Assembly (NCBI GenBank): GCA_030248195.1
Contig: JASAND010024101.1
Location: forward strand, 62,001-126,000
DNA: 64,000 bases
Direction: 5' to 3'
From: Trissonchulus latispiculum
Lineage: Eukaryota; Nematoda; Enoplea; Enoplida; Ironidae
Under the pieces are notes generated by a model. It did not search any database and was not told where the DNA came from. It worked only from the letters and a program-made list of their open reading frames with translations. A program made the position numbers and the translations under genes. Shown in pieces: positions 11,740-23,612 of this stretch (position 1 is the first letter of the stretch; each line of letters opens with the position of its first letter).

Positions 11740-13570
11740 AGGTGTTTATGGCCCCCCCCCGGTTGAATAAGTCCAGTACACATACTGCTATATGTCAGCT
11801 GTTTCTGTCCATGTGGGGGTTTGGTACTTTTAAGGGGGGGGGCCGGTGGGCGGGGGGAAGCAGCCTCCAAATGGAGGCATAAACAAAAACCCTAATTATT
11901 TAATAGTAAAACCCTCCCCCCATATAGATATTTCCCATTTTTTGTCAGCTGTTTGTATTCCTTTCGGGGTTTTGTAGTCTGTAGGGGGGGGGGGTAGGCA
12001 TAGGTGTAAGGTGGGGGGGGGTAGGCCCCCAAAAGCCTTTTTTTCAACCCTCCACCAAAAATTTTTGGAGAGGACCCCCCCCCCAACTGGGGCTGGGGGG
12101 GGGCCTTCCATGTCGGGGTTTTGTACTTTGAAGGGGGGGGGGGCCGTGGGCGGGGGGAAGCAGCCTTGAAATGGAGGCATTGCGAAAAACCCTAATTATT
12201 TAACATTAAAACCCTCCCCCCATATAGATATTTCCTATTTTTTGTCAGCTGTTTGTATTCCTTTCGGGGTTTTGTAGTCTGTAGGGGGGGGGGGGTAGGC
12301 ATAGGTGTAAGGTGGGGGGGGGGGTAGGCCCCCAAAACCCTTTTTTTCAACCCACCCCCAAAAATTTTTGGAGAGGACCCCCCCCCAACTGGGGCTGGGG
12401 GGGGGGCCTTCCATGTCGGGGTTTTGTACTTTGAAGGGGGGGGGGGGCGGTGGGCGGGGGGAAGCAGCCTTGAAATGGAGGCATTGCGAAAAACCCTAAT
12501 TATTTAACATTAAAACCCTCCCCCCATATAGATATTTCCCATTTTTTGTCAGCTGTTTGTATTAATTTCGGGGTTTTGTAGTCTGTAGGGGGGGTAGGCA
12601 TAGGTGTAAGGTGGGGGGGGGGGGTAGGCCCCCAAAAGCCTTTTTTCAACCCTCCCCCAAAACTTTGTGCAGAGGACTCCCCCCCCCCAACTGGGGCTGG
12701 GGGGGACCTAGTCGCGTCAAAGGCACGAAAAACACAAACAAAATAAACCACTTTTATGCTAAATTTTTACAAACGGAGGGATTTTGGAGGGGTGTCGGCA
12801 TAGCTGTAAGGTGGGGGGGGGGAGGCCCCCCCCCCAACCCTTTTTACACCCCCCCCCCGTAACTTTTTGGAGAGCACGTCCCCCCCCCCCCAACTGGAGC
12901 TGAGGGGGGGGGGAAGCAGCCTTGAAATGGAGGCATTGCGAAAAACCCTAATTATTTAACATTAAAACCCTCCCCCCATATAGATATTTCCCATTTTTTT
13001 GTCAGCTGTTTGTATTAATTTCGGGGTTTTGTAGTCTGTAGGGGGGGTAGGCATAGGTGTAAGGTGGGGGGGGGGGTAGGCCCCCAAAAGCCTTTTTTCA
13101 ACCCTCCCCCAAAACTTTGTGCAGAGGACTCCCCCCCCCCCAACTGGGGCTGGGGGGGACCTAGTCGCGTCAAAGGCACGAAAAACACAAACAAAATAAA
13201 CCACTTTTATGCTCAATTTTTACAAACGGAGGGATTTTGGAGGGGTGTCGGCATAGCTGTAAGGTGGGGGGGGGGGAGCCCCCCCCCAACCCTTTTTTCA
13301 ACCCTCCCCCTTAACTTTTTGGAGAGCACGTTCCCCCCCCCAACTGGAGCTGAGGGGGGGGCATAATTTCCCTGCAACTTTGGGTCTCGGGGGGGGGGGG
13401 GGAAAGCTTGCTCGAGCCCCCCCCCCCCAAAGCCTTTTTCCAACCCTCCCCCTAAAGTTTTTGGAGAGGACGTCCTCCCCCCCCCCCCCAACTGGGGCTG
13501 GGGGGGGGGGGTTGGCGTCAAAGGCACGAAAAACAGAAACAAAATAAACTACTGTTATGCACAATTTTTA
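11740..13570. repeat. G/C-run tandem array, first type
   Basis: Units of about 300 to 450 bp repeat in tandem. The marker CCTAATTATTTAA recurs at about 11891, 12191, 12495 and 12948. Each unit carries several runs of 7 to 14 G or C, a TTTTGTAGTCTGTAGGGG word and CCCAACTGGGGCTGGGG. Proline- and glycine-rich open frames on both strands are by-products of the homopolymers and are not genes. Confidence 0.8.
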
Positions 13571-15765
13571 CAAACAGAGGGAGTTTGGAGGGGGGTAGGC
13601 ATAACAAGCGTTTTTTCAACCCTCCCCCTAAACTTTTTGAAGAGTACGTCCCCCCCCCCCAACTGGGGCTGAGGGGGGGGGCATAGTTTCCCTGGAACTT
13701 TGGGTCTCGGGGGTGAATCTTGGCCTACCTCCGAAATGTGATGGGGGTACCCCCCCAACCCCCTTTTTTTAATTTGGCGGGGGGGGGTAGGCATAGGTGT
13801 AAGGTGGGGGGGAGCCCCCCCCCCAAAAGCCTTTTTCCAACCCTCCCCCTAAACTTTTTTGGAGAAGACGTCCCCCCCCCCAACTGGGGCTGGGGGGGGG
13901 GGTTGGCGTCAAAGGCACGAAACACACACAATAAACTACTTTTATGCACAATTTTTACAAACAGACGGAGTTTGGAGGGGGTACGTATAGCTGTAAGGTG
14001 GGGGGCTGAGCCCCCCACAAGCGTTTTTTTTTTCAACCCTCCCCCTAAACTTTTTTTAAAGAGTACGTTCCCCCCCCCCAACTGGGGCTGAGGGGGGGGG
14101 GGCATAGTTTCCCTGTAACTTTGGGTCTCGGGGGGGGGATCTTGGCCGACCTCCGAAATTTGATAAATTTGATGGGGGGTACCCCCCCAACCACCCCCCC
14201 CCCAAAATTCGGACCTCAGAAATTTCTAAAAAATGCGTCCGGGGGGGGGGCCTGGGGTACGGGAAATATCCGTGGACACCGTAGGTGTGTCTGGCGAAAA
14301 AGAAATGGGGGTGCGGGTTTGAAAAAAATAACAGGGTAGGGGATTTGCCAAAAAAACATCGAAGGGGGGCCTCAAAATATCAATTTGGGGGGAGGGGTGT
14401 TTTTTGGAGGGGGCTCGGCGAAAGTTCTTACGACGATTTGGAGAGTACGTCCCCCCCCCAACTGGACCTGAGGGGGGGCATAATTTCCCTGGAACTTTGG
14501 GTCTCGGGGGGGGAAAGCTTGCTCGACCACCGAAATGTGATGAGGGGTACCCCCCCAACCCTCGTTTTTTAGTTTGTAGGGGGGGGGTAGGCATAGCTGG
14601 CCGACCTCCGAAATGGGATGGGGGGTACCCCCCCAACCACCCCCCCCCCCAAAATTCGGACCTCAGAAATTTATAAAAATGCGTCCGGGGGGGGGCCTGG
14701 GGTACGGGAAATATCCGTGGACACCGTAGCTGTGTCTGGCGAAAAAGCCTGTAACTTTGGGTCTCGGGGGGGGAATCTTGGCCGACCTCCGAAATGGGAT
14801 GGGGGGTACCCCCCCCACCACCCCCCCCCAAAATTCGGACCTCAGAAATTTCTAAAAATGCGTTGGGGGGGGCTGGGGTACGGGAAATATCCGTGGACAC
14901 CGTAGGTGTGTCTGGCGAAAAATAAATGGGGGTGGGGGTTTGAAAAAATTACAGGGTAGGGGATTTGCCAAAAAAACATCGAAGGCGGGCCTGAAAATTT
15001 CGTTTGCTTATTAAACAATTGCAAAAAGTTAAAACACTTAAGCCCATGGGGGGCTGAGCCCCCCACAAGCGTTTTTTTTTTTAACCCTCCCCCAAAACTT
15101 TTTTAAAGAGTACGTTCCCCCCCCCCAACTGGGGCTGAGGGGGGGGGGCATAGTTTCCCTGTAACTTTGGGTCTCGGGGGGGGGGGGATCTTGGCCGACC
15201 TCCGAAATTTGATGGGGGGTACCCCCCCAACCACCCCCCCCCCAAAATTCGGACCTCAGAAATTTCTAAAAATGCGTTCGGGGGGGGGGGACTGGGGTAC
15301 GGGAAATATCCGTGGACACCGTAGGTGTGTCTGGCGAAAAAGCCTGTAACTTTGGGTCTCGGGGGGGGGGGGAATCTTGGCCGACCTCCGAAATCTGATG
15401 GGGGGTACCCCCCCCAACCACCCCCCCCCCCCCCCAAATTAGGACCGCAGAAATTTTAAAAAAATCTCGGGGGGGGGGGGAATCTTGGCCGACCTCCGAA
15501 ATGGGATGGGGGGTAACCCCCCCAACCACCCCCCCCCCCAAAATTCGGACCTCAGAAATTTCTAAAAATGCGTTGGGGGGGGCCTGGGGTACGGGAAATA
15601 TCCGTGGACACCGTAGGTGTGTCTGGCGAAAAAGAAATGGGGGTGAGGGTTTGAAAAAATAACAGGGTAGGGGATTTGCCAAAAAAACATGGAAGGGGGG
15701 CCTGAAAATATCAATTTGGGGGGAGGGGTGTTTTTTGGAGGGGGGTCGGCGAAAGTTCAAACGAC
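13571..15765. repeat. G/C-run tandem array, second type
   Basis: A different repeating unit takes over here. It is recognised by GGCATAGTTTCCCTG, CTTTGGGTCTCGGGG, GGCCGACCTCCGAAAT and GGGAAATATCCGTGGACACC. These words recur four to six times with variable runs of G and C between them. No coding sequence is supported. Confidence 0.8.
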
Positions 15766-16380
15766 GAAGACTACAGACTACTGCTAAACTATGAACCTGC
15801 CACCTGAAAACTGGCCCATCCGCTCTATAATGGCTGCTAGTCTTCTATTGATTGGCGCCATTCCTACGAGCTTAGATAGCTAACGATTTTGGTAAGCCAG
15901 TACCACACAACGCTAATACTGTTCGTAATATAGTTTTAGATAAATATTAAATAACTAACATATTTTTGGTTTAGACCATTAACAATAACAACGTCTACTA
16001 ATGTTCCATATATTTAAATATTTAAGAACTGTCAGTGTTACAATTTTTATTTTTTTTCACCATTTGGGCTTTTATTATAATTTTTATAATCTTAGGATGG
16101 AAGGGCGGGGCATAGGCCCCCTCCCCTCACGAGGGGGGAAGTGAGGCCAGGGGGGAGTGCTTGGTAGAGGATGTCGTCCAAACATATTTTTTTATTCAGG
16201 CTTGTAGGGAGGGGGTGGGGTTGGAGATGTCAGATCACCATTTCCGGGTTTTCAACTTGTACGAGGGGGTGATGGCCCCCCTCCCCTCACGAGCGGGAAA
16301 TAAAGTGGGGGGGGACCCTTCCAAAAAATAATGGGAGTGCCAAACCTAATTTGCAATAATTGTATCCTCTCTAACATTAT
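15766..16380. other. spacer between repeat arrays
   Basis: There is no clear gene. A 31-codon plus-strand frame from ATG at 15791 is too short to support. Upstream exons of gene 1 might lie here or further right, but none could be picked. Confidence 0.35.
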
Positions 16381-19300
16381 CGTCTAACGTCCCCTATACG
16401 GTCATAAGGGGGTGTTTAAAAACATATATATATATATATATATTTTTCTGTTCCCCATTACGTATTCTGCAATTGCCGGTTTTTTTTTTCAGCCTCTATC
16501 CGTTTTTATTTTTGCTCACCAGTTGTGTTTTTGGAGGAGGCCACGCACCCGGGGTTTTCAAATTGGAGGAGGGCGTCCCCCCCCCCTTCCCTCACGAACG
16601 GGAAATGAACTGGGGGAGGGGGGGGGGGCTTCCAATAAAGTAGGAGGACCAGTAAACATTTTTTAAATATGGCCCCCCTCCCCACACGAGCGGGAAATAA
16701 AGTGGGGGGGGGGGCCCTTCCAAAAAATAATGGGAGTGCCAAACCTAATTTGCAAAAATTGTATCCTGTCTAACATTATCGTCTAACGTCGCCTATACGG
16801 TCATAAGGGGGTGTTTAAAAACATATATATATATATATATATATAAATTTCTGTTCCCCATTACGTTTTCTGGAATTGCCGGTTTTTTTTTTCAGCCTGT
16901 ATCCGTTTTTATTTTTGCTCACCAGTTGTGTTTTTGGAGGAGGCCACGCACCCGCGGTTTTCAAATTGGAGGAGGGCGTCCCCCCCCCCCTTCCCTCACG
17001 AACGGGAAATGAACTGGGGGAGGGCGGGGGGCTTCCAATAAAGTCGGAGGGCCAGTAAACATTTTTTAAATTGGTTTTTCTGTATATGATATACGCCAAA
17101 CGTCGCCTACGGGGTCATTCCGTACCGCTGCTCCCTCATCTGACTACCAAAATTTTAATGAACAATTAAACCATAACAATACATTTATATTTCTAAATTA
17201 CTGTTCATGGTACTACAATTGTCCACAACATGATTCCTATTTCTGGTTTTTGCAAACGTATATATATACAAATTTGTTTTCCCCACTACGTATTCAGCAA
17301 TTGCCGGGTTTTTCGTTTGTCCTGCCTCTATCCGTTTTATTTTTTGCTCATCAGTTGTGGGCTTAGCTAATTGTAAGGGGGGGGGGGTGGCGCCCCTCCC
17401 CTTCTGCCTGTATTCGTTTTAGTTTTGCTCACCAGTTGTGGGCTTAGCAAATTGGGAGGGGGGGTGGCGCCCCTCCCCTCACCAGCGGGAAATGAACTGG
17501 GGGGGGCTTCCCATAAAGTGGGACGGCGAGAAAAATAATTCTGAAAATTTATTTTGTCTGAGATATTCGCCAAACGTCCGCTATGCATTCCTCACATTCA
17601 CGCTGCAAGAAATATTACGTATATATCCAATACGTATTCTGCAATTGGCAGGTTTGTTTTTTTCTGCCTGTTTCCCTTTTTGTTTACGATTTTTTTTTCT
17701 CTTGTTATTTCGCGGTTTTTGAAAACACATATATATATATATTTGTATTGGGCAGTATAACCATGTGCTAATAAAAACGCCACCGTTTTGGGTAATATTT
17801 TTAATTTTTGTTAGGGGGGGGGCGCCCCAACGCTCAACAGAGGGAAATGAAGTGCTGGACGTTTCCGATAAAGTAGGAGGGCGACCCAAATCTTATACAC
17901 TCATTTTATTACGACTCACCACGGTAAGCCCCCCCCCCAGTTCATTTCCCGCTCGTGAGGCTAGGGGCGCCAATCGCAATTCTGACACTAACCACTGGAA
18001 AATGCAACCCCGCTCAGATTCCGTCAGTTTAATTTCGATGATATTGCCAAATATAAATATATATTGTTCAGAATTATTAGCCAGGCCCCCCCCAGTTAAT
18101 TTCCCGCTCAATATGACGTATATATACAATACGTATTCTGCAATTGGCAGGTTATTTTTTCAGCCTGTTTCCCTGCCTGTTTCAGATGTTTTTTTGTCTT
18201 GTTATTTCGCGGTTTTGAAAACGCATATATATATATATATATATATTTGTATTCGGCAATATACCCATGTGCTAAAAAAAAAAACCACCGTTTAGGGTAT
18301 TTTTTTTGTTATGGGGGGCGCCCCAAGCTAATTGGAAGGGGGGGGGGGGGTGGCGCCCCTCCCCTCCTGCGTGTATTCGTTTTAGTTTTGCTCACCAGTT
18401 GTGGGCTTAGCAAATTGGGAGGGGGGGTGGCGCCCCTCCCGTCACCAGCGGGAAATGAACTGGGGGGGGGCTTCCCATAAAGTGGGACGGCGAATATGTT
18501 AGGGGGGGGGCGCCCCTACGCTCAACAGAGGGAAATGAAGTGCTGGACGTTTTCGATAAAGGAGGAGGGCGACCCAAATCTTATACACTCATTTTATTAC
18601 GACTCACCACGGTAAGCCCCCCCCCCCCAGTTCATTTCCCGCTCGTGAGGCTAGGGGCGCCAATCGCAATTCTGACACTAACCACTGGAAAATGCAACCC
18701 CGCTCAGATTCCCGCTCGTGAGGCTAGGGGCGCCAATCGCAATTCTGACACTAACCACTGGAAAATGCAACCCCGCTCAGATTCCGTCAATTTAAGTTCT
18801 ATGATATTGCCAAATATAAATATATATTGTTCAGAATTATTAGCCAGGCCCTCCCACTTTATCGTAAGCCCCCCCCCCCCAGTTAATTTCCCGCTCAATA
18901 TGACGTATATATACAATACGTATTCTGCAATTGGGAGGTTATTTTTTTCAGCCTGTTTCCCTGCCTGTTTCAGATGTTTTTTGTCTTGTTATTTCGCGGT
19001 TTTGTAAACGCATATATATATATATATATATATTTGTATTCGGCAATATACCTATGTGCTAAAAAAAAACCACCGTTTAGGGGGCGCCCCAACGCTCACC
19101 AGAGGGAAATGAATTGCTGGACGTTTCCGATAAAGACTGAGGGCGACCCAATTCTTATATATACACTCATTTTCTTACGACTCACCACGGTAAGCCCCCC
19201 CCCCCCCAGTTTATTTCCCGCTCGTGAGGGTAGGGGCGCCAATCGCAATTCTGACACCAACCACCGGAAAAATGCAACCCCGCTCAGATTCGGTCTATTT

Positions 19301-19983
19301 AATTTCGATAATATTGCCGAATATAAATATATCTTGTTCAGAATTATTAGCCAGGCCCTCCCACTTTATCGTAAGCCCCCCCCCCCCAGTTCATTTCCCG
19401 CTCGTGAGGGGAGGGGCGCCAATCTAAAGTCTGACACAAAGCAATCCACTTTATCTTAAGCCCCCCCCCCTCAGTTAATTTTCCGCTGGTGAGGGGAGGG
19501 GCGCCAATCGCATTTCTGACCCCCCCACTTAGACATGTCCTCCTTTTGTGTAACTTTTTATTGGGTGTGGGGGGTGGCACCCCTCCCCTCACGAGCATGG
19601 TACTATCGAGTACGCTGCATCATCGTATGCGCTCAGATCCGGTCAATTTAAGTACGATGTTTTTTCTCAGCATTTGTGAGCTTAGCCAATTGGGAGGGGG
19701 GGTGACGCCCCTCCCCTCATGAACGGGAAATGAAGGGAGGGGGGGGGGGCTTACGATCAAGTGGGACGGCAGGGACGCTGGCTGTAACTTAACATAACCC
19801 CCCCAACCCGCCCCCACCTTAAACCTATGCTTAGACCTATGATTGTCACCCTAGGCAAAATTGTAAATACCAAAACAACAGTTATATATATATGTATTCG
19901 AGAATACGTACTCTGCCATTGGCAGTTTTTTTTCCTGCGTGTTTCCCATGTTTATATTCTCCTGTGATTTCGCGGTTATTAAA

Positions 19984-20022
<39 letters not shown>

Positions 20023-20340
20023 TATATTTTTTCGTCTATTTTTGCATGTGGAATACAAAACAAAAAAACAGATAGCCCTTATAATAAAAAAGTTGCTCCC
20101 AATATCAGAAAATGTGGCATTGTTTCCCCATGGCTATACGTATTCAGCAATTGACGATTGTTTGTGTTTGTTCAGCCTCTTCCCTTTTAATACTTTCTTA
20201 CCATTTCTGGTCTTTGCAAATTCAGAGAGGGGGGGTGGCGCTCCTCCCGTCACCAGCGGGAAATTAACTGGGGAGGGCCTTCCTATAAACAGGGAGGACC
20301 AGATGGCCCCCCCTCTAGCTCCCTACCACTCGTTATAACG
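16381..20340. repeat. degenerate array of (TA)n plus G-rich units
   Basis: This region is a succession of related units, each with a (TA)n tract, ATTCTGCAATTG, TTTTTCAGCCTG, GGCGCCCCTCCCCTCAC and CGGGAAATGAACTGGGG followed by CTTCC(A/C)ATAAAGT. Spacing varies from roughly 400 to 700 bp and several units are internally duplicated (for example around 18660-18780). All open frames come from the repeats. GGGGTGGCGCCCCTCCCC forms a short G/C palindrome in many units. Confidence 0.7.
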
Positions 20341-20471
20341 TAAACTTGTGCTCAGTACTACCTTTGTCCATCTATTTCTAGTATAGAAGCTGGTGTTTAC
20401 TAAATATGCTTGACGATACCAACATCCCGGCAGATAATGATAATTCAGGGTGAGTTTCAACTGCATATATA

Positions 20472-20888
20472 CTGGCATTTTTTTAGGGTTTTGAAAGTGG
20501 GGGTGGCTTCGCCCCCCCCCCTAGGCAGGGCGAAGTGTGGGGGGGGCTTCCGAAAAGTGGGGGGGGGGGGAAGCCAAATGAAAAATATACCGAAATTTTT
20601 CGCAAAATAATTACCATTTTTAAGGTTAAAACGCAAAAAATCGCTGTTTTTAAGCTTAAAATGAGCTTATAAGTCCATAAATTTTATAAAAATTGAGAAA
20701 ATTATTTAAAATTTGACATCAAAAAACCTATTTTTTTGCCACTTTTGGACGACCCACAAAAAAAAAAAGTGGGTGGGGGCTTGCCGAACAGTGGGGGGGG
20801 GCCAAAGTCGGGGGGTCTCCGAAATATGGAGGGGGGAACCGAAAAGTGGGGGGGGGGCCCCCCAACCCGCCCCCTAAAAAAATGCCAG
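20472..20888. mobile_element. short inverted-repeat element, sister of 9237-9654
   Basis: The left end CTGGCATTTTTTTAGGG and the inverted right end CCCCTAAAAAAATGCCAG match the copy at 9237. The flanks repeat TATA (20468-20471 and 20889-20892). The length is 417 bp with a G-rich interior and no open frame. The target duplication could be read as 4 or 5 bp because the flanks are TA-rich. Confidence 0.75.
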
Positions 20889-21172
20889 TATATTGATACA
20901 TATTTAACTTAATATATGTATAAATTTATTTATACATATATATATATACTATTTTTGATAGCTGTAAGTTTATTATATATTATTTCGGCAGGCTCTAAAC
21001 ACATATACCCGCCGCCCCCCTACGGATGGAAAACTGCTGGCGGATTCCGTAAATTGATACGCATAACTACAAGGCACAGAATTGTTACATTTAGTTTGCT
21101 CATTACCACTTTTTAGGTGTTAGTAAACGTATCGCTTAACATACACGCTTAGTTGTTATTTAATTATATAAG

Positions 21173-21579
21173 CACTAGCGTAGCCAGAAAAAAATTTCGG
21201 GGGGGGGGGAATGCAAAATTTTTCGGGGGGTCTGGGGGGCCGAGCCCCCCAGAAGCTGAGAAATTTTTCTATTTCGTGACCTTCGTGGAATTTTTACAGA
21301 GCATTCGTTGGAATTACAATAATTTTTATGGCGCAGTGCGTGTTTATGCACCCAAATGAAGCAGAAGGTGGTCAAAGTACACCAAATTGAGTATTTGGTA
21401 CTCATTTTTAAGAGCGAAACACGTATTATAACAGTACAATGCACTTATTTCGCGCCGAAGGCGCGAAAATTTTTTGAAAAATGGGCGTTTTACACATGGC
21501 AGGAAAAAATTCCTGGGGGGCAACACAATTTCGGGGGGGGGAAATCCCCCCCATCCCCCCCCCCCGGGCTACGCGCCTG
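21173..21579. mobile_element. hAT-like miniature element
   Basis: The 407-bp element begins CACTAGCGTAGCC and ends GGCTACGCGCCTG, flanked by a perfect 8-bp duplication TATATAAG (21165-21172 and 21580-21587), as expected for hAT transposition. Inside are G-runs and a short GCGCC-GAA-GGCGC hairpin near 21460. It has no transposase. Confidence 0.8.
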
Positions 21580-21857
21580 TATATAAGTATGTATAAACAT
21601 ATCACTTAGACAGACAACGTTTGCATTTTTTAATTATATAATTTAGGGAGGCTGTAAACAGAGATAACCGCCCGCCCCCCCCCCAAAGGGAAACAGAAAC
21701 TCCGGGCGGATTACATAAATTGAGAGGTGCCAGTCCAAGGCAGGGGAATTGGTACAGTTATTTAGCAAATGAACACTTTTTTGTCGTAACTGAACGTACC
21801 CCTTAACATACACGCTTACCTGTTATTTCATTGGATAAGTATGTATATACATATCAC

Positions 21858-22076
21858 CACTAGCGTAGCCAGAAAAGAATTTAGGAGGGGGGCAAGCCAC
21901 AATTTATCAGAAATGAGTGCTGAATCGTAACTTGTAGAATCCGGTCTCAAGTGCAAGTTGCAATTGTTGTGGTATATTCGCGGAAAATTAACGCCTGCTG
22001 AATCCGAACTTGTACGATCCGGTCTCAACTGAAACTTGCAATTCTTGTGGTATTTTCGCGGAAAATTTGCGCCGCA
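21858..22076. mobile_element. truncated copy of the CACTAGCGTAGCC element with 78-bp duplication
   Basis: The left end CACTAGCGTAGCCAGAAAAG matches the element at 21173, but no matching right end follows. Instead there is a 78-bp unit in tandem (21921-21998 and 21999-22076) that contains ATCCGGTCTCAA and TTCGCGGAAAATT. It ends a few dozen bases before the PrimPol C exon and may have displaced that gene's 5' part. Confidence 0.6.
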
Positions 22077-22138
22077 GGCGAAATTTTTTTTATATATCGA
22101 TCAGAAGGAATAAACACGTATTTTTCTGATTATTTTAG

Positions 22139-23612
22139 GAAAAATGGATCCACTGACACCGACTGCAACAGACTGGCGGCGTGGATTCATGAACACGGCT
22201 GCGGAAATTTAGCTTTGTTTGAGCAGCAGCAAACCATTTTTATCCAAGATTTTGACACAGCTTTATCTTTGTTTCGAACTGCAAATGACTCCCTAAAGAA
22301 AGATCTCGTCATTCTTGGTTTGCAAATACACACTGCTGACAAATTCTTGTATTTCATCGTTGAATCCAAACACTTCGAACACTACTACTATGATATCCCT
22401 CCGCAATTGAAGAGATTTCACCAGATAGTCGTGGACGATGTGCCTATGCGTATGTTCTTGGTATGGAGGGCAAAAGGATCTTCTTCCGTACTGTCGGCTG
22501 CTGAGAATAAGTACATTCATTTTTTTGATTTCATGTCTTGCATGTTCGACAGCTACGTTTCCTTACTTGGCCATACCAACATCTACGATGTGGATTTGTC
22601 CACAGAGGGCTGCATTGAACGTCTGCTAGTCATCAATCACAAATATGCTTATCGGTCACTGGCTGATGTTCGAATGTGTGTATTGCAGCTTTTAGTCCCT
22701 GCCTATCCCACTGTTTTACAGAATCTAGACATAAGCGTGTACGGACACGGGCATCCTGTGCTACTAGTTGGTTCGTCTTTGCCAGATACGGAACGACCGC
22801 TTTCGCCCAACTATGATTGCAGGAACATTCCTTCGCGATTTTCACAAATGTGGATTCCTGATACAACAGCATCTCCTGTTTCTGACGATACAATGCTAAT
22901 CACTGTAAAGGAAGTTAATTCCGCTGGAAGTGTAACTTTAGACGTGGTCCCGTGCAAATCTGGCTCCTCTGTTACGGATGCTGACGACGGGTCCACTGAT
23001 GACCGCACCGATCCACGCTTCATACGGGCTTCTAGTTCTGGTCACAACAAAATGAAGAAGAAACAGCCACAGCATCGTGATCTGATGGATACTACTAAGA
23101 ATGGCTCACCACTAAAGCTGCACTCTAAGAAGAAGTACACTGATGCTGGTGCTTCATCCAAACGTTCTACTTACTCAAAAAAGAAGAGCCCGTACGAGCA
23201 CTACATTGATCAGCTATCAAACACTACTGCGCCTAAGGAGGTCAACCGGCCTACCATACCATCTGAATCTGAAGAGGACACTGAAGATGTTTCAGTAGGA
23301 GACGTTGGTTTTGTATGTTTTTGTCAGGGTAAACGAAAGGCTGATTTGGTCGTACCTTGCACAGCTAAGCTTTGTGCTCTTGTCAATGATTTCGAGCGAC
23401 AAATCGGAGAGTCAATTGTTATGGACTGTGAGGAGCTGGTCAACCACACTTACACATTGGTGACGCCGAAGGTGGACTACTGCAGAAAGTTTTCGGGAAA
23501 GCATAAGGAGCCTAACAGTATTTACTTCATTGCTGATTTGAAAACTGGCAGTGTATTTCAGAAGTGTAGAGTATGCAAACGCTACACCTCAAGACGACTG
23601 AATCCTGCCTAA
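22139..23612 (+). CDS. PrimPol-like protein, copy C, catalytic residues replaced
   Basis: The exon starts after an acceptor (TATTTTAG ending at 22138) with one leading base and stays open for about 490 codons to TAA at 23610-23612. The N-terminal half aligns by eye with the primases at 3864 and 36608 (KHFEHYYYDIPPQLKRFHQ). The motif I position reads FLVWRA, so both metal-binding acids are missing. The KFSRH motif reads IERLL. The third acid survives (NLDISVYG). A Lys/Ser-rich linker (KMKKKQPQHR, SKKKYTD) about residues 330-400 looks like a nuclear targeting or binding segment unique to this copy. A PrimPol-type zinc finger (DYC, H, FQKC, VC) lies near the C-terminus. The 5' exon is not found, and the upstream sequence is a truncated mobile element. 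The long open frame argues against simple decay. A coding piece of it has been copied to 35425-35575. Confidence 0.7.

Noticed and set aside
11896..15760. Many proline/glycine-rich open frames on both strands
   Set aside because: They are read through G and C homopolymers in tandem repeats, change frame from unit to unit and have no splice or start support.
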